Below the pieces are notes generated by a model that saw only the letters and a program-made list of their open reading frames with translations, was not told the origin of the DNA and searched no databases. The position numbers and the translations under genes are program-made. Positions 8,925 through 18,059 of a stretch of 30,978 nt of DNA are shown piece after piece. How positions within the stretch are numbered: the stretch's first letter is position 1; each line of letters begins with the position of its first letter. The DNA is from Teratosphaeria epicoccoides (lineage: Eukaryota; Ascomycota; Dothideomycetes; Mycosphaerellales; Teratosphaeriaceae). The stretch spans positions 1 to 30,978 of the forward strand of contig JADDMT010000227.1 of the NCBI GenBank assembly GCA_021401465.1, in the 5' to 3' direction.

Positions 8925-9126
8925 AAGTAGCTCGGCTCGCGTGCCTAAGCTACTTGCCGCTAGTATACTGCTAGTAGTAAGTTACTTACTAGTAGCACTC
9001 TTGCACTTTAAGCTACTTGCGTCCGCGACACAAGTAGCTTAGGAGGGGCCGAGTTTCTTGGGGGTACATACGAGCAGGCCAAGTTAGACAAGTAGGTAAG
9101 TAAGCTAAGTAACATAAGTTACTTAG
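8925..9126. repeat. Cluster of hairpins with core AAGTAGCTT / AAGTTACTT
   Basis: Inverted pairs: AAGTAGCT (8925-8932) with AGCTACTT (8948-8955); TAAGCTACTTG (9009-9019) with CAAGTAGCTTA (9031-9041); CTAAGTAAC with GTTACTTAG (about 9105-9126). The palindrome GCTAGTATACTGCTAG (about 8959-8974) lies among them. Repeated inverted short motifs of this kind are typical of the subterminal regions of DNA transposons. No matching opposite end was identified, so the assignment is open. Confidence 0.5.
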
Positions 9127-9144
9127 TCTACTTAGGGCCTTAAT

Positions 9145-9190
9145 TTTCGTGACGATATCATATAGCATATACATCTATATTAGTGTAGCC
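9145..9190 (-). repeat. Short third copy of the fragment at 12884-13010 / 17460-17600
   Basis: On the minus strand it reads AATATAGATGTATATGCTAT, encoding NIDVYAI, the same words as in the two longer copies. Sequence diverges on both sides. It sits at the junction between the unknown block and gypsy B. Confidence 0.5.
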
Positions 9191-9214
9191 CTCTAGGATA
9201 CTACAGGCGGTCCG

Positions 9215-10624
9215 AAGTACTAGACTTAGTCAGGCGACTTGTAGTACTTTGATAATAGGCTCTACGTACCTGCTAACTACGTACCCTGTTCGTAGCTCCT
9301 CTATATTCATTATGACAATGAACTTGCAGGTCATTTTAGCGCAGAGAAGACAAACGCGCTTCTTAGACGTAAATACTAGTAGCTAATACTAGAACAGGAT
9401 GTTGCTAACTATGTTAAATCCTGCTAGATATGCTAGATTAGCAAATCTCGGCGCTATTACCCCTATGGCGATAATCAGGCGCTCCTACTACTAGAGGGAG
9501 CATAGCAAGACTTGACTATAGATTTTATCACTAATTTGCTGCTAGCAAATTAGAGAGGCAATATAGTTAATACTATCCTTATAGTAGTCGACTAATACTT
9601 GAAGATGAATGTCTTCATCCTATATACAAAAAAGTGCATAAGCAGCAAGCTTGCGCGACTAATTCGTGACAAAGTTCTATAGCGCTTTAGTGTCCCCCAA
9701 AGTATTCTATTAGATTAAGGTTCTGTCTTTACTAGTAAATACTAGCAAGAATTTGTGTTTAAGGCACGTGTTAAGTACTACCTAAGTATAGCATTCTATC
9801 TACAGACTAATAGTTAGACTAAACGTATGACCTAGACCCTTAAGTAGTACCTCTAGTGCTACTACGCTAAGAACTAGGATGCCTAGGCTGACGCAATTTC
9901 TATGGCAGAATTTGCAGTTAATAATAGCATGCATGCTAGTATGCGCATGTCGCTATTTTAGATTCTTTATGGCTTCGATCTAGAAATAGACCTAGAACTG
10001 CCTTAGGACAAGTCGTCTAAGGGGAGGGTGCTAGCTACCGCGGAATTAGCGCGGCGTATGTGCAAGGTACATTCGGTGCTAATAGAACACTAGAAAAAGG
10101 CCTTAGAATCCTAGTTTAAACATAATAACGCCTATGCTAAACCGATGTAATATGTAGTTAGTACGAAGGTGTTACTATTAACAAAGAGTCTTAAGCTTAA
10201 ACCTCTGAGTAAGAAGATGACGCCAAGGTTCGTTAGACCCTTCTAGATACGTGACATAATAGGCTTGCAGGCGTACCGGGTATTATTGCTATTGTCATAT
10301 TATGTGCATAATATCTTCTACGTATCTCTACTTAAACTATAGGTATAGCGTAAGAGCGAAGAGCCTGCGGACCTAATGCTAGTAGCAGAAGAGAACGAAG
10401 AGTAGGAAGTCGAGGGTATTAAGGATAGTATGCGGCGTAAAGCTATAACATACTATCTAGTAAAGTAGAAAGGATACCTACCTAAGTATACATAATAGGT
10501 TCCGACCGAAGACTATAAGAACGCTCTAGAAGCTATTCGTGAGTTCGTAGAGCAGAGGAGGCATGAGTAGGGCTTAAGAAGGTTAATTTGTAGGAAGATA
10601 AGAGTTTTAGAGCAGAGTTCTTAA
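9215..10624 (+). pseudogene. Gypsy pol 3' part (family B): integrase plus chromodomain
   Basis: One frame runs to TAA at 10622-10624, interrupted only by TAG/TAA. The zinc-binding HHCC motif is complete (HYDNELAGH, then CQIC with a RIP stop beside it, near 9300-9440). Core residues: Asp in LTIDFIT, second Asp in LLDQGSVFTSKY, and Lys in NGQTKR where Glu is expected (G-to-A change). The chromodomain is near 10410-10510 (AITYYLVK-KGYLPKYT). Before it lies the usual post-core segment (KMTPRFVRPF, VHNIFYVSLLK). It would insert element cDNA with chromodomain targeting. Point stops and the lost catalytic Glu make it inactive. It faces the antisense ORF ending near 10848, about 220 bases away. Confidence 0.92.
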
Positions 10625-10847
10625 TACGTGTATGTAGCGCATAATACGCAAAGTAACAATAAGAAACAAACGCCCTACTTATACATTATTAATGCCTAAA
10701 GGTATACCTAGAATAAACCTAAGGAGAATAAGAGACATGCTTAGATTAGCTTTGTAGCTAATACTTAGTAACTACTAGTTAAGGGCTTCCTAACTAAACC
10801 TGAAGTAGAAGAGTCTTTCTTGTTACGGTCCGCTAAGGACTACCTAC

Positions 10848-12254
10848 CTACTTAGGGTCTACTAAAACCCTGAGGCGACTAGGAGTAACAGGAGTAGTAA
10901 CGCCACGAAGAGAGGCTAGTATCTTCTTCTTTAGTAGGTTGCGAGGGAGCTCGTCTTTAGAGCCTATAGTAGCTAGAGAGCTAGTAACAGCCTTACCGCG
11001 TCTAGTCGTGACAACTACCTCCTCCTTATCCTTAGCATTAGAAGGCGAAGAGACTTAGGCGCGCTTGTAGCTATTACGCTCCGCCCGCGAGATTATCTTA
11101 TGCTTCTTTACATGAGTATTAATAACATCATCGAACTCGGTGTCTCCCTCAGGCGTAACTAGTATAGCAACACTATAGCGTAAAGGGATCACGTTAGGAT
11201 CGAAGGTATCCTAGACGTTATTATCCTCCTCCTTAAAGATCTAGCTTAGAGGCTTATGCTTTAGCGTCTTAGTAGACGCTATGCGGATTACAAGTAGAGA
11301 AGGTTCGGCTTCCTTGTTACTAACCTTAATCTTAGCCCTAGCCTTCTTCTTCTTCTTAGATAGTAGCGTAGAGGCAGCGTAGGCAGTAGCGCTATAATGT
11401 GTTAGCTATACGCACGCGACAGGAGTTAAGTAGATAACTTACAGCTTAGTCCTCTAGACTAGCTTAGAGGCAGGCTGCCTCGCGGTACGGCGCTAAGGCT
11501 ACGCCTTAGCGGCAGGGACAGTGAATTGCTTAATAACCTTCTTGCAGATTATCTGTGTCTCGAAGTCATTGTCAATAGAGGCAAGGGCCCTAAGTTGCTA
11601 GCACTAGCAGCTAGTTAGATACTTCTCGACGCTAACGTTAGCCTAGCAGAGAAAGTTAGCATTTATCCTTAGAGGGTACCTGTACTATATACTTACTATA
11701 GCGAAGGTCTTAACCCTAACAGTTAACACCTTTAAGATCTTCTAGACTAAGTCTACGATTAGACCTAGGCAAACGTTTTTGCCTGTTAGCAGAGAGTCGA
11801 AGTAAACGCTACTATGTAAGCAGTTTGCAGTTACGGTAAAGCATAAGAGGGCGCCAAGCAGGTAAGTAAGTGCCTCGCGGTACTTAGCCTGTAGCCTCTT
11901 TATAGTCAGAGTACCTTTAGTAATCCCCTTGTCGCGCGTACTCTAGAGGTTATCAATGTTACAGCAGAGCTAGTTATACTTGCTATATACCTCTTTAGGG
12001 AGGTCCTAGCATTTTTGATGCTTGCCATTATAGTTAACATAATTGTAGTAGACACTACCCTTATTAAATCCGCTGACATAGATCTTAGCTACGCTTTAGT
12101 TAGTACAAGTTACATATACCTCGTAGGTAGGGGACGCCTTACTAACACGCAGAGGAGAGATGTATGCAGCTTAGCTACTAAGGTTGTTAAGGCATTGTCG
12201 ACACAAGCGACAATTACAGGCAGAGCGAGTAGCGTCGAACTTAGTCTGTAGCAT
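10848..12254 (-). pseudogene. Antisense accessory ORF of gypsy family B, about 468 codons
   Basis: Minus-strand frame from ATG at 12254 (MLQTKFDATRSACNCRLCRQ) to TAG at 10848, or possibly on to about 10790, since that TAG may itself be a mutated codon. About 18 internal stops are all TAG/TAA. The N-terminal 100 residues are Cys-rich (CNCRLCRQC, then CTNQS, YVNYNGKHQKC), where several Tyr are plausibly mutated Cys. The middle is helical (TIKRLQAKYREALTYLLGAL, DSLLTGKNV). The C-terminal half is basic and low in hydrophobics (STLLSKKKKARAKIKV, VVVTTRRGKAVTSS), suggesting nuclear or DNA association. It lies between pol and the presumed 3' LTR, convergent with pol, as in family A, though the two proteins do not look alike. 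A LINE ORF1 was considered but is less likely: no endonuclease or RT follows. Confidence 0.65.
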
Positions 12255-12600
12255 ATAAGCTATTATTGCTAAGATAAGTTAATTGATCTTAATTAATTGA
12301 TTAAAGAAGAAGAAGCTCTAGTTTAGACCTATAGGTACAGGCAAGGCAAAAGCTAAGCGAAGTAGAAGTAGAGGTTAATGTTAGTGTTTTAAAACAGGAA
12401 GTTTAGGAAAGTGACGAGGTTTTTATATACTCTAATAGCCCCTCTGTTACCTACTACAACTGTTAAGCTAGTAACTTAAACTACATACGCAGAGTACCTG
12501 CCTTTAGTTAACTTACATAGGGACTAAATAAGACAAGAACGGGTAACGCGGCTATTACACATGTGTACTAACTATACTTGTACTAGTCTACTAGCATGAA
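12255..12600. other. Leader region of the antisense ORF; no other features
   Basis: It lies upstream of the antisense ATG on the minus strand. It is A/T-rich with runs such as TTAATTAATTGATTAA (about 12291-12306). No gene was recognised. If the antisense ORF has its own promoter, it should be here. Confidence 0.4.
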
Positions 12601-12830
12601 AATGTGACAAGGCCTATGCTAGGAGCGCCCTCCTACTGTTTTAAGCAGTACGCGCAGAGCATCCGCATATATTCCTACTAGCCTAATATGCCAGACATAT
12701 AGGCGCTAGCCGCAGGCTTGGCGTCACGTGACCTCGCGGATATTTCTTAGGTTGTAATGTATGTATATATGTAGCTAACTGTAATCAGCCCTGTTACAGG
12801 ACTAATTACTAAGCCTTTTGTAGCCATGTA
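12601..12830 (+). repeat. Possible 3' LTR of gypsy B
   Basis: The tract starts TGTGACAAGG after an A run, is non-coding, and differs in composition from its flanks. It contains a perfect palindrome GTCACGTGAC (12723-12732) with a CACGTG core, the binding site of bHLH regulators. No second LTR copy is in the window, so ends and identity are unproven. Confidence 0.35.
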
Positions 12831-12883
12831 GGGTAGTAGTAAAAGGTCAGCACACCTTCCCTATCAAGAAACTAATATAGATG

Positions 12884-13010
12884 TATACACTATATAATAT
12901 AAAAATATCTCGTAGTATAACAGAGTAATCCGACCTTTCAATAGGTACAAGATAGCGCTACTTTCTACTTATTGCAAAGATAGCGCTAGAGGTGCTTATA
13001 ACCCCTAACG
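12884..13010 (+). repeat. Inverted copy of the ORF fragment at 17460-17600
   Basis: About 127 bases match the reverse complement of 17460-17600 with mostly C/T and G/A differences. It reads in frame as the same protein (IDVYTIQYKNIS, YNRVIRPFNRYK, ALLSTYC). It joins gypsy A copy 2 at 13010/13011 in the same frame as the protease. With the right-hand copy it makes an inverted repeat around the whole element. Confidence 0.85.
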
Positions 13011-16000
13011 CTACTAAGAGATGCTCTAGTTTGACATCACGGAGTTACTAGGCTCGGATGTAGTACTAGGGTTACTATGGCTAAGAAACGCTAACCCCTA
13101 TATCGACTAGAAGAATAAGAGGATCTAGTTCCTAGAACTCTTAAGATCGATACCTCTACCTGTAGTACATGACGTACTAGGCAAGATCGAAATATGTGCT
13201 ATGACTTCAAGCGAGATAGTAGCCGCTATTAAGGATCTAGAACAGGAAGTACACGTCCTATAGGTTAAAGCAACGCAATCGGAAGTCAAGGTCGAATTCA
13301 TAGTTCCTAATAAGTATAAAGAGTTCGCTACTCTTTTCAAGGAAGAACCTAACTAAGAAGCTCTGCCAGAACACTAGGAGTAGGACTACGGGATACCATT
13401 ACTCCCTAGTAAGACACTAACGAAGCAACTAGTTCGCCTATTATTAGCAGCGAAACTAGAGATTCTCCGGAAATACCTTGAAGACAACCTCTAGAAGGGC
13501 TTCATCTAGGAGTTGTAGTCCCTAGCAGGATATCTAATCCTGTTTGTTCCTAAGGGGGAAGATAACTAGCGACTCTACGTAGATTATCGTAGATTAAACG
13601 ACATCACAATAAAGAATAGTTATCTACTTCCTTTGCTCTCGGAATTGCAGGATTGCCGGCAAGGAGCAATGTAGTTCTCGAAGTTTGACATACCTAGAGC
13701 GTATAACTGAATTCGAATTAAGGAAGGTAAAGAATAGAAGACTACGTTCTAAACTAGGTTTAGATACTATGAGTATATAGTCATGCTATTTAGGTTAACA
13801 AACGCCCTGGCTACATAGCAGGCATTTATTAATAATGTGCTACGAGAGTACCTCGACGTCTTTCTGGTTATATACCTAGACGACATCCTCGTCTACTCCT
13901 AGACGATCGAAGAGCATAGGACTTATGTGCGTAAGGTACTTCAGAAACTCCAGGATTACTGGCTAAAGGTCAAGCCTTAGAAGAGCGAGTTTTATAAGCA
14001 GGAAGTACAATTCCTTGGCTACGTAGTAGCATAGAATAGAATCAAGATAGACACTAAGAAAGTCTAAGTTGTAAAAGAGTAGCCTACGCCGACTAATGTT
14101 AAGGAAGTATAGTCCTTCCTTAGATTCGCTAACTTCTACAGGAGATTTGTGGCAAACTATTCGAAGATTACGGCACTACTTACGACTCTTATGACGAAGG
14201 ATACACTATTCGTATAGGACGACGCCTAACAGGATGCCTTTAAGGAACTTAAGCGACGATTTACAGATTAGCCGATCTTACTTGTATTTAACCTAGATAA
14301 GCCTATTATAGTCGAAACAGATGCCTCTGACGTAGCACTCAGGGCATGCTTGAGTTAACTAGGACCGAGTAGACGACTACAGCTAGTCGCCTACTACTCG
14401 AGGAAATTGTCTAGACCTAAACTCTGTTACGATGTCTATAACAAAGAACTTCTAGCCATAGTAGACGCCTACAAGGCCTAGCGAGTCTACTTAGAAGGTT
14501 GTAAGCACTAGGTCATAGTCTATACAGACTACGAGAACTTGCGATACTTCATAACAACGAAAGAGTTAAACTGACAACAGGTTTAGTAGAGTGAGGAACT
14601 CTCTAGTTTTAACTACAAGATCGTCTATTACAAGGGGACCGATAACGCACGCGCTAATGCACTTAGCCGCTAGACAGACTACATGAAGGGCGTGAAGTAG
14701 GAGAAACATGCTGTTCTCTAGGAAAATAGCGATAGCACGCTAGGAGTTAACCGACTTATAGCCACGACTATTACATAGACTAGTGAATTTAAAGACGACC
14801 TGAAGAACGCGCTAGTCTACAACCTAACTGCACTCGCTGTCCGCGACGACATTAATAGACAGGAGGATTAGGAAGACAAGGACGGAATCCTTCTGTTTTA
14901 AGGATTAGTATACGTGCTAACGTCTTTGCGATTAGAACTACTACGCCTCTGACATAACGTACCTTAGGCAGGACACCCGGGAGTGTCTAAAATGAAGCAA
15001 ATTCTCTGACAAGAATATTACTTCCCTAGGATGAGCAAGGTAATTAAGGACTACGTCTGTTAATATGTAACTTGCTAACGAAGTAAGCATGACCGTTACA
15101 AACTATATAGGCTACTACGACTACTTAAGGTACCTTAACGGCCATGGGAATCGCTCGCCATGGACTTTATCGTTAAACTACCTTAGTCGAGAGAACCCGC
15201 TACTAATGAGATCTTTAACAGGATCATGGTAGTAGTTAACGGATTCACTAAGTTTAGGAAGTTTATCCCTTACCGCAAAGACTTTAAGACTAAAGATATC
15301 GCGCATGTCTTTATTAAATAGGTAGTAGTACTACACGGCATACTACAAGACCTAGTAACGGATTAAGGATCCGTGTTTACCTCTAACTTCTAGAGAGCCC
15401 TAATAAGACAATTCCAGGTTAAACATCGACTAAGTACTTCCTTCTACCCTTAGACAGATAGACAGACAGAACGTCTAAATCAGACTTTAGAATAGTACCT
15501 TCGATCCTATGTAAATAGGGACTAGAACAACTAGGTAGAGTTGTTGCTAATAGCACAGCTCGCGTATAATAGTACGCTAGTAGAGTCGACAGGACTCTCG
15601 CCATTTCAGATGGCGTATGAATTAGCTATAGAAGACATTCCGGACATCTTAGCTAGTAATCCGAACCTAGTAGCACTTAGACGAGTAGAACACCTACGCT
15701 GACTACAAACAGAAGCATAACTCGACCTGTAGTTCTATTAGCAGAACATAGCATAGTACGCAAATCGTAAGAGAATTAAGGGACTAATTCTAAAGGAGAG
15801 GGACAAGGTATATCTCCTCCGCTGTCACATTAAATTAGACAAGCCGAGTAAAAAACTAGACGCTGTAAAACTAGGACTATTCAGGATTAAGGCTAAGAAG
15901 GAACCAGTTAATTTTAAGTTACAGCTACCTGACTAGATGAGAATACACCCTGTATTCTAAGTCTCTCTGCTAGAACAAGTAGCGCTAGACGCTACACTGC

Positions 16001-16221
16001 AAACGGAACCCTTACTACTTGACCCTAAAGTAGAAGAACCTAAGTACACTGTCGAGAAGATCGTTGACACTCGCTAGCAGGACAGACAGCGAGAGTACTT
16101 AGTAAAATGGGAAGGATATAGGAGTACCGAGAACACCTAGGAACCCCTAGAACATCTGCGAAACTGTTAGCAAAAGATACGAAGTTTCGAGAGAGGAACG
16201 AACCTAGGAAGAAGATCCTAA
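13011..16221 (+). pseudogene. Gypsy pol (family A copy 2): protease end, RT, RNase H, integrase, chromodomain
   Basis: A single uninterrupted frame, apart from point stops, runs from 13021 to TAA at 16219-16221. Order: protease C-terminus (VVLGLLWLRNAN), linker, RT from about 13460 (YVDYRRLND, FSKFDI, and the catalytic box YLDDILVYS near 13873), RNase H (VETDASDVAL near 14317, then NKELLAIVDA), HHCC zinc region (HNVP near 14955), integrase core (AMDFIVKLP-like near 15170, VTD near 15358, TERLNQTLE), and a chromodomain near 16040-16160. The YLDD catalytic pair is intact. Some Arg codons have become TGA through CpG change. It would copy and integrate the element but is dead by RIP. The 3' end overlaps the antisense ORF by 18 bases. 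Confidence 0.94.
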
Positions 16222-16725
16222 GCCACGACTAGACTCCTGCGGGACGCTGTCGATCGGCTCGGCTATCACGCCATCCAGGAAACCCTAATATAAGGCGTTA
16301 GTGAAACCCTCTATTACGCTCTATGTCGTAGGACTAAGAGCGAGACCTACTGAAGGATCTAGGTCAAGAAGAAACCTAGCCTGCAAGAGAGCCTGTTCCT
16401 TAGCCTCATCCTCCTGGATCTCACGCTCCTCGAGAGCGCGACTATCCTCGACCTCCTAGTCGACCGCGTCTAACTGTGTTCGAAGACGCATCTCCTTTGC
16501 ATGCGCCTCTATTATCTTCTGCGAAGCCTTAGCTAGGACCGCCTTCGCACGATCGAGATCAGCAATTAGTCTTTTCTGCTAATTGCCTAACTTCTTTCAT
16601 TTAACCTCTGTTACCTTCGCGTCGTAACTCCGACAGTTGCTAAAGTGACATTACGAACATTTCCCTAAGGAAATGTGTACCTGACAAACGAGCTTTAACT
16701 CTTGACACTAAGTGTAGGACTTCAT
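16204..16725 (-). pseudogene. Antisense accessory ORF of gypsy family A, second copy
   Basis: Minus-strand ATG at 16725 to TAG at 16204: 174 codons including the stop, with seven internal stops, not all at the same sites as in copy 1. It aligns end-to-end with 1290-1799 without a gap. Differences are mostly substitutions explained by RIP; Cys 4 is Tyr here. The remaining Cys spacing (residues 7, 14, 23, 26, 31) and the charged coiled-coil stretch (AKASQKIIEAHAKEMR) are kept. Two independently decayed copies with the same length and frame argue that the ORF was coding in the active element. Function unknown; DNA binding through a Zn2Cys6-like cluster is inference. Confidence 0.75.
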
Positions 16726-16916
16726 GCTGTCCTGGCCCTAACGATAGATTCGATTCGCGCGGCGTTTGCGTTTCTGCGTTAATAGGGCGTTAGTGTCTAG
16801 AATGACACAAGGTAGTAATATAGAAAGAGAAGACATTATAGCACAAAAAGAAATGACAAGAGAAACCCCGCACTAATAAAGTAGCTTAGGGACGAGCTAG
16901 GCTAAGAGGGGGATAG

Positions 16917-17394
16917 TGTCATGAGTGTCAGGAGTACTATGAGTCACAGGATCATGAGTAACCTAAGTGCTATAAGTCATAGTATAGTCATAGGAGTACT
17001 ATAAGTCATAGGCATAGTTATAGGAGAAAGGATCTGTCACGTAAGGACAGATCCCTAGATCTGTAGGGTTAGTCTACAGATCTACAGGCCTATAAGGGAG
17101 AAGGGATCTGTCATAGGATGATAGACCCTCGGATCTGTAGGGTTAGTCTATAGATCTACAGACACGGATCTGTTAGGTCTGTCGACAGATCTAACAGAGC
17201 TGCTCTATCTCTCTAGTATATAGGGATGGCTTTAGGACAGGCAGTTAGGAGCTTCGTGCTTAATTCTCAAGTTAATCCTCTCTTGCTTAGAGGAGAGTCA
17301 GTTACAAGGTTAACTACTATTGTCGATATTCTTTATAGCTCTGCGAGTCTAATACCTGATCCCCTTCCTGCTATTAGCACCTACCCTTATAACA
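16917..17394 (+). repeat. 3' LTR of gypsy family A copy 2
   Basis: TGTCATGAGTG to TTATAACA, 478 bases, preceded by a purine run (AAGAGGGGGATAG). It has the same duplicated GGATCTGTC units (about 17031 and 17104) and the TATATAGGG box (near 17217) as the other LTRs. A 70-codon open frame at 17226-17438 is chance and lies inside it. Confidence 0.95.
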
Positions 17395-17752
17395 CCCTAC
17401 AGGGGCTTCCTGACCCTATGGTACCCCTGCGGGGTTAGGCTTAGACATGCTTTCCCTAATTAAGGGGCGTTAGGGGTCAGAAGTACCTCTAGCGCTACCT
17501 CTGCAATAAGCAGAAAGCAGCGCTGTCTTGTACCTATCAAAAGGTCGGATTACTCTGTTATACTACGAGATATTTTCATATTATATAGCATATACATCTA
17601 TATCATCTACGTTAGAGTCAGAGTCTATATTTAGTGCGTTAGAGTTTACATTCTGTAGGTCTAAGCCCTCTAGCTACTATGTAGAGGCCTAGGCTATAGT
17701 CGACTTCTACTCCTTACGCTCCTCCTCCTTAGTTTAGTCGCATCGATCCATT
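17395..17752 (-). pseudogene. Unrecognised ORF N-terminus, interrupted by gypsy A LTR
   Basis: Minus-strand frame from ATG at 17752 (MDRCDQTKEEERKEQK) to the LTR boundary, about 119 codons with eight TAG/TAA stops. It is acidic in the middle (NALNIDSDSNVDDIDVY) and followed by a basic part (YNRVIRPFDRYKTALLSAYC). The words NSNALNIDS also occur in the copia gag near 26235. It may be a gag start, but no knuckle or capsid motif is visible. Part of it (17460-17600) is repeated inverted at 12884-13010. Confidence 0.5.
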
Positions 17753-18059
17753 ATATAGGATTGCTAAGGCTAACTGCTAAGAGTGTGCTACTACATATAA
17801 CGATTTACAGGACTATCTTCAGGTTACACTTACTAATCTATTAGAGGTCTCTAACCCTTGCTAGATTCGCCTAGGTGCCTCTAACTCATTAGACATTTCT
17901 AGAGCAAGCTTGTATCGTCCTATTAGTAGGCCTCGAGCTAGCGGGGATCCGGCCCTTACAAGCTTGTAGCCTAGTAGTCAGAGTTCTTAGTCTTGACGTA
18001 GCGGTTAGAGTTCTTAGTCCTAGCATAGTAGTAGTAGTTCTCGTAGTCCTAGTGTAGGC
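17753..18059 (-). other. Spacer between the ORF above and the chimeric pol; short internal repeats
   Basis: Probably the 3' untranslated end of the minus-strand element. A motif TAAGAACTCT (minus strand) occurs twice about 29 bases apart (near 17980 and 18008), in a Tyr/Thr/Arg-biased frame. No gene was recognised. Confidence 0.35.

Larger units (their letters stand above)
9200..12830 (+). mobile_element. Ty3/gypsy chromodomain element, family B (3' part)
   Basis: It carries integrase and chromodomain of a gypsy pol clearly different from family A, an antisense ORF in the same place as family A's, and then an LTR-like tract. Protease, reverse transcriptase and the 5' LTR are absent, so the copy is 5'-truncated at the fragment at 9145-9190. 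The right end is uncertain. Confidence 0.75.
13011..17394 (+). mobile_element. Ty3/gypsy element, family A copy 2 (5'-truncated)
   Basis: It contains pol from inside the protease to the chromodomain, the antisense ORF, the purine tract before 16917, and the 3' LTR. The 5' LTR, gag and the first part of protease are missing, and the left edge joins the fragment at 12884-13010 abruptly. Homology with copy 3 starts near 29413, and with copy 1 at 14932 onward. Confidence 0.93.

Noticed and set aside
12015..12251. 78-codon plus-strand ORF
   Set aside because: It is antisense to the Cys-rich part of the minus-strand ORF at 10848-12254, which continues for about 470 codons and is the better reading.
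10848..12254. LINE ORF1 (Tad-like) interpretation
   Set aside because: The Cys/His words resemble LINE knuckles, but no endonuclease or RT follows, no poly-A end is seen, and the position mirrors the antisense ORF of family A.
13125..13340. 71-codon minus-strand ORF, repeated at 29510-29743
   Set aside because: It is the complement of the protease-RT linker of gypsy A; conserved only because the sense strand is homologous.
17226..17438. 70-codon plus-strand ORF
   Set aside because: It lies within the LTR and runs out of it; not conserved as a frame in the other two LTRs.
12838..17620. DNA transposon with terminal inverted repeats around 13011-17394
   Set aside because: The inverted arms are coding fragments that extend differently on each side, and the interior is a plain gypsy element without transposase.
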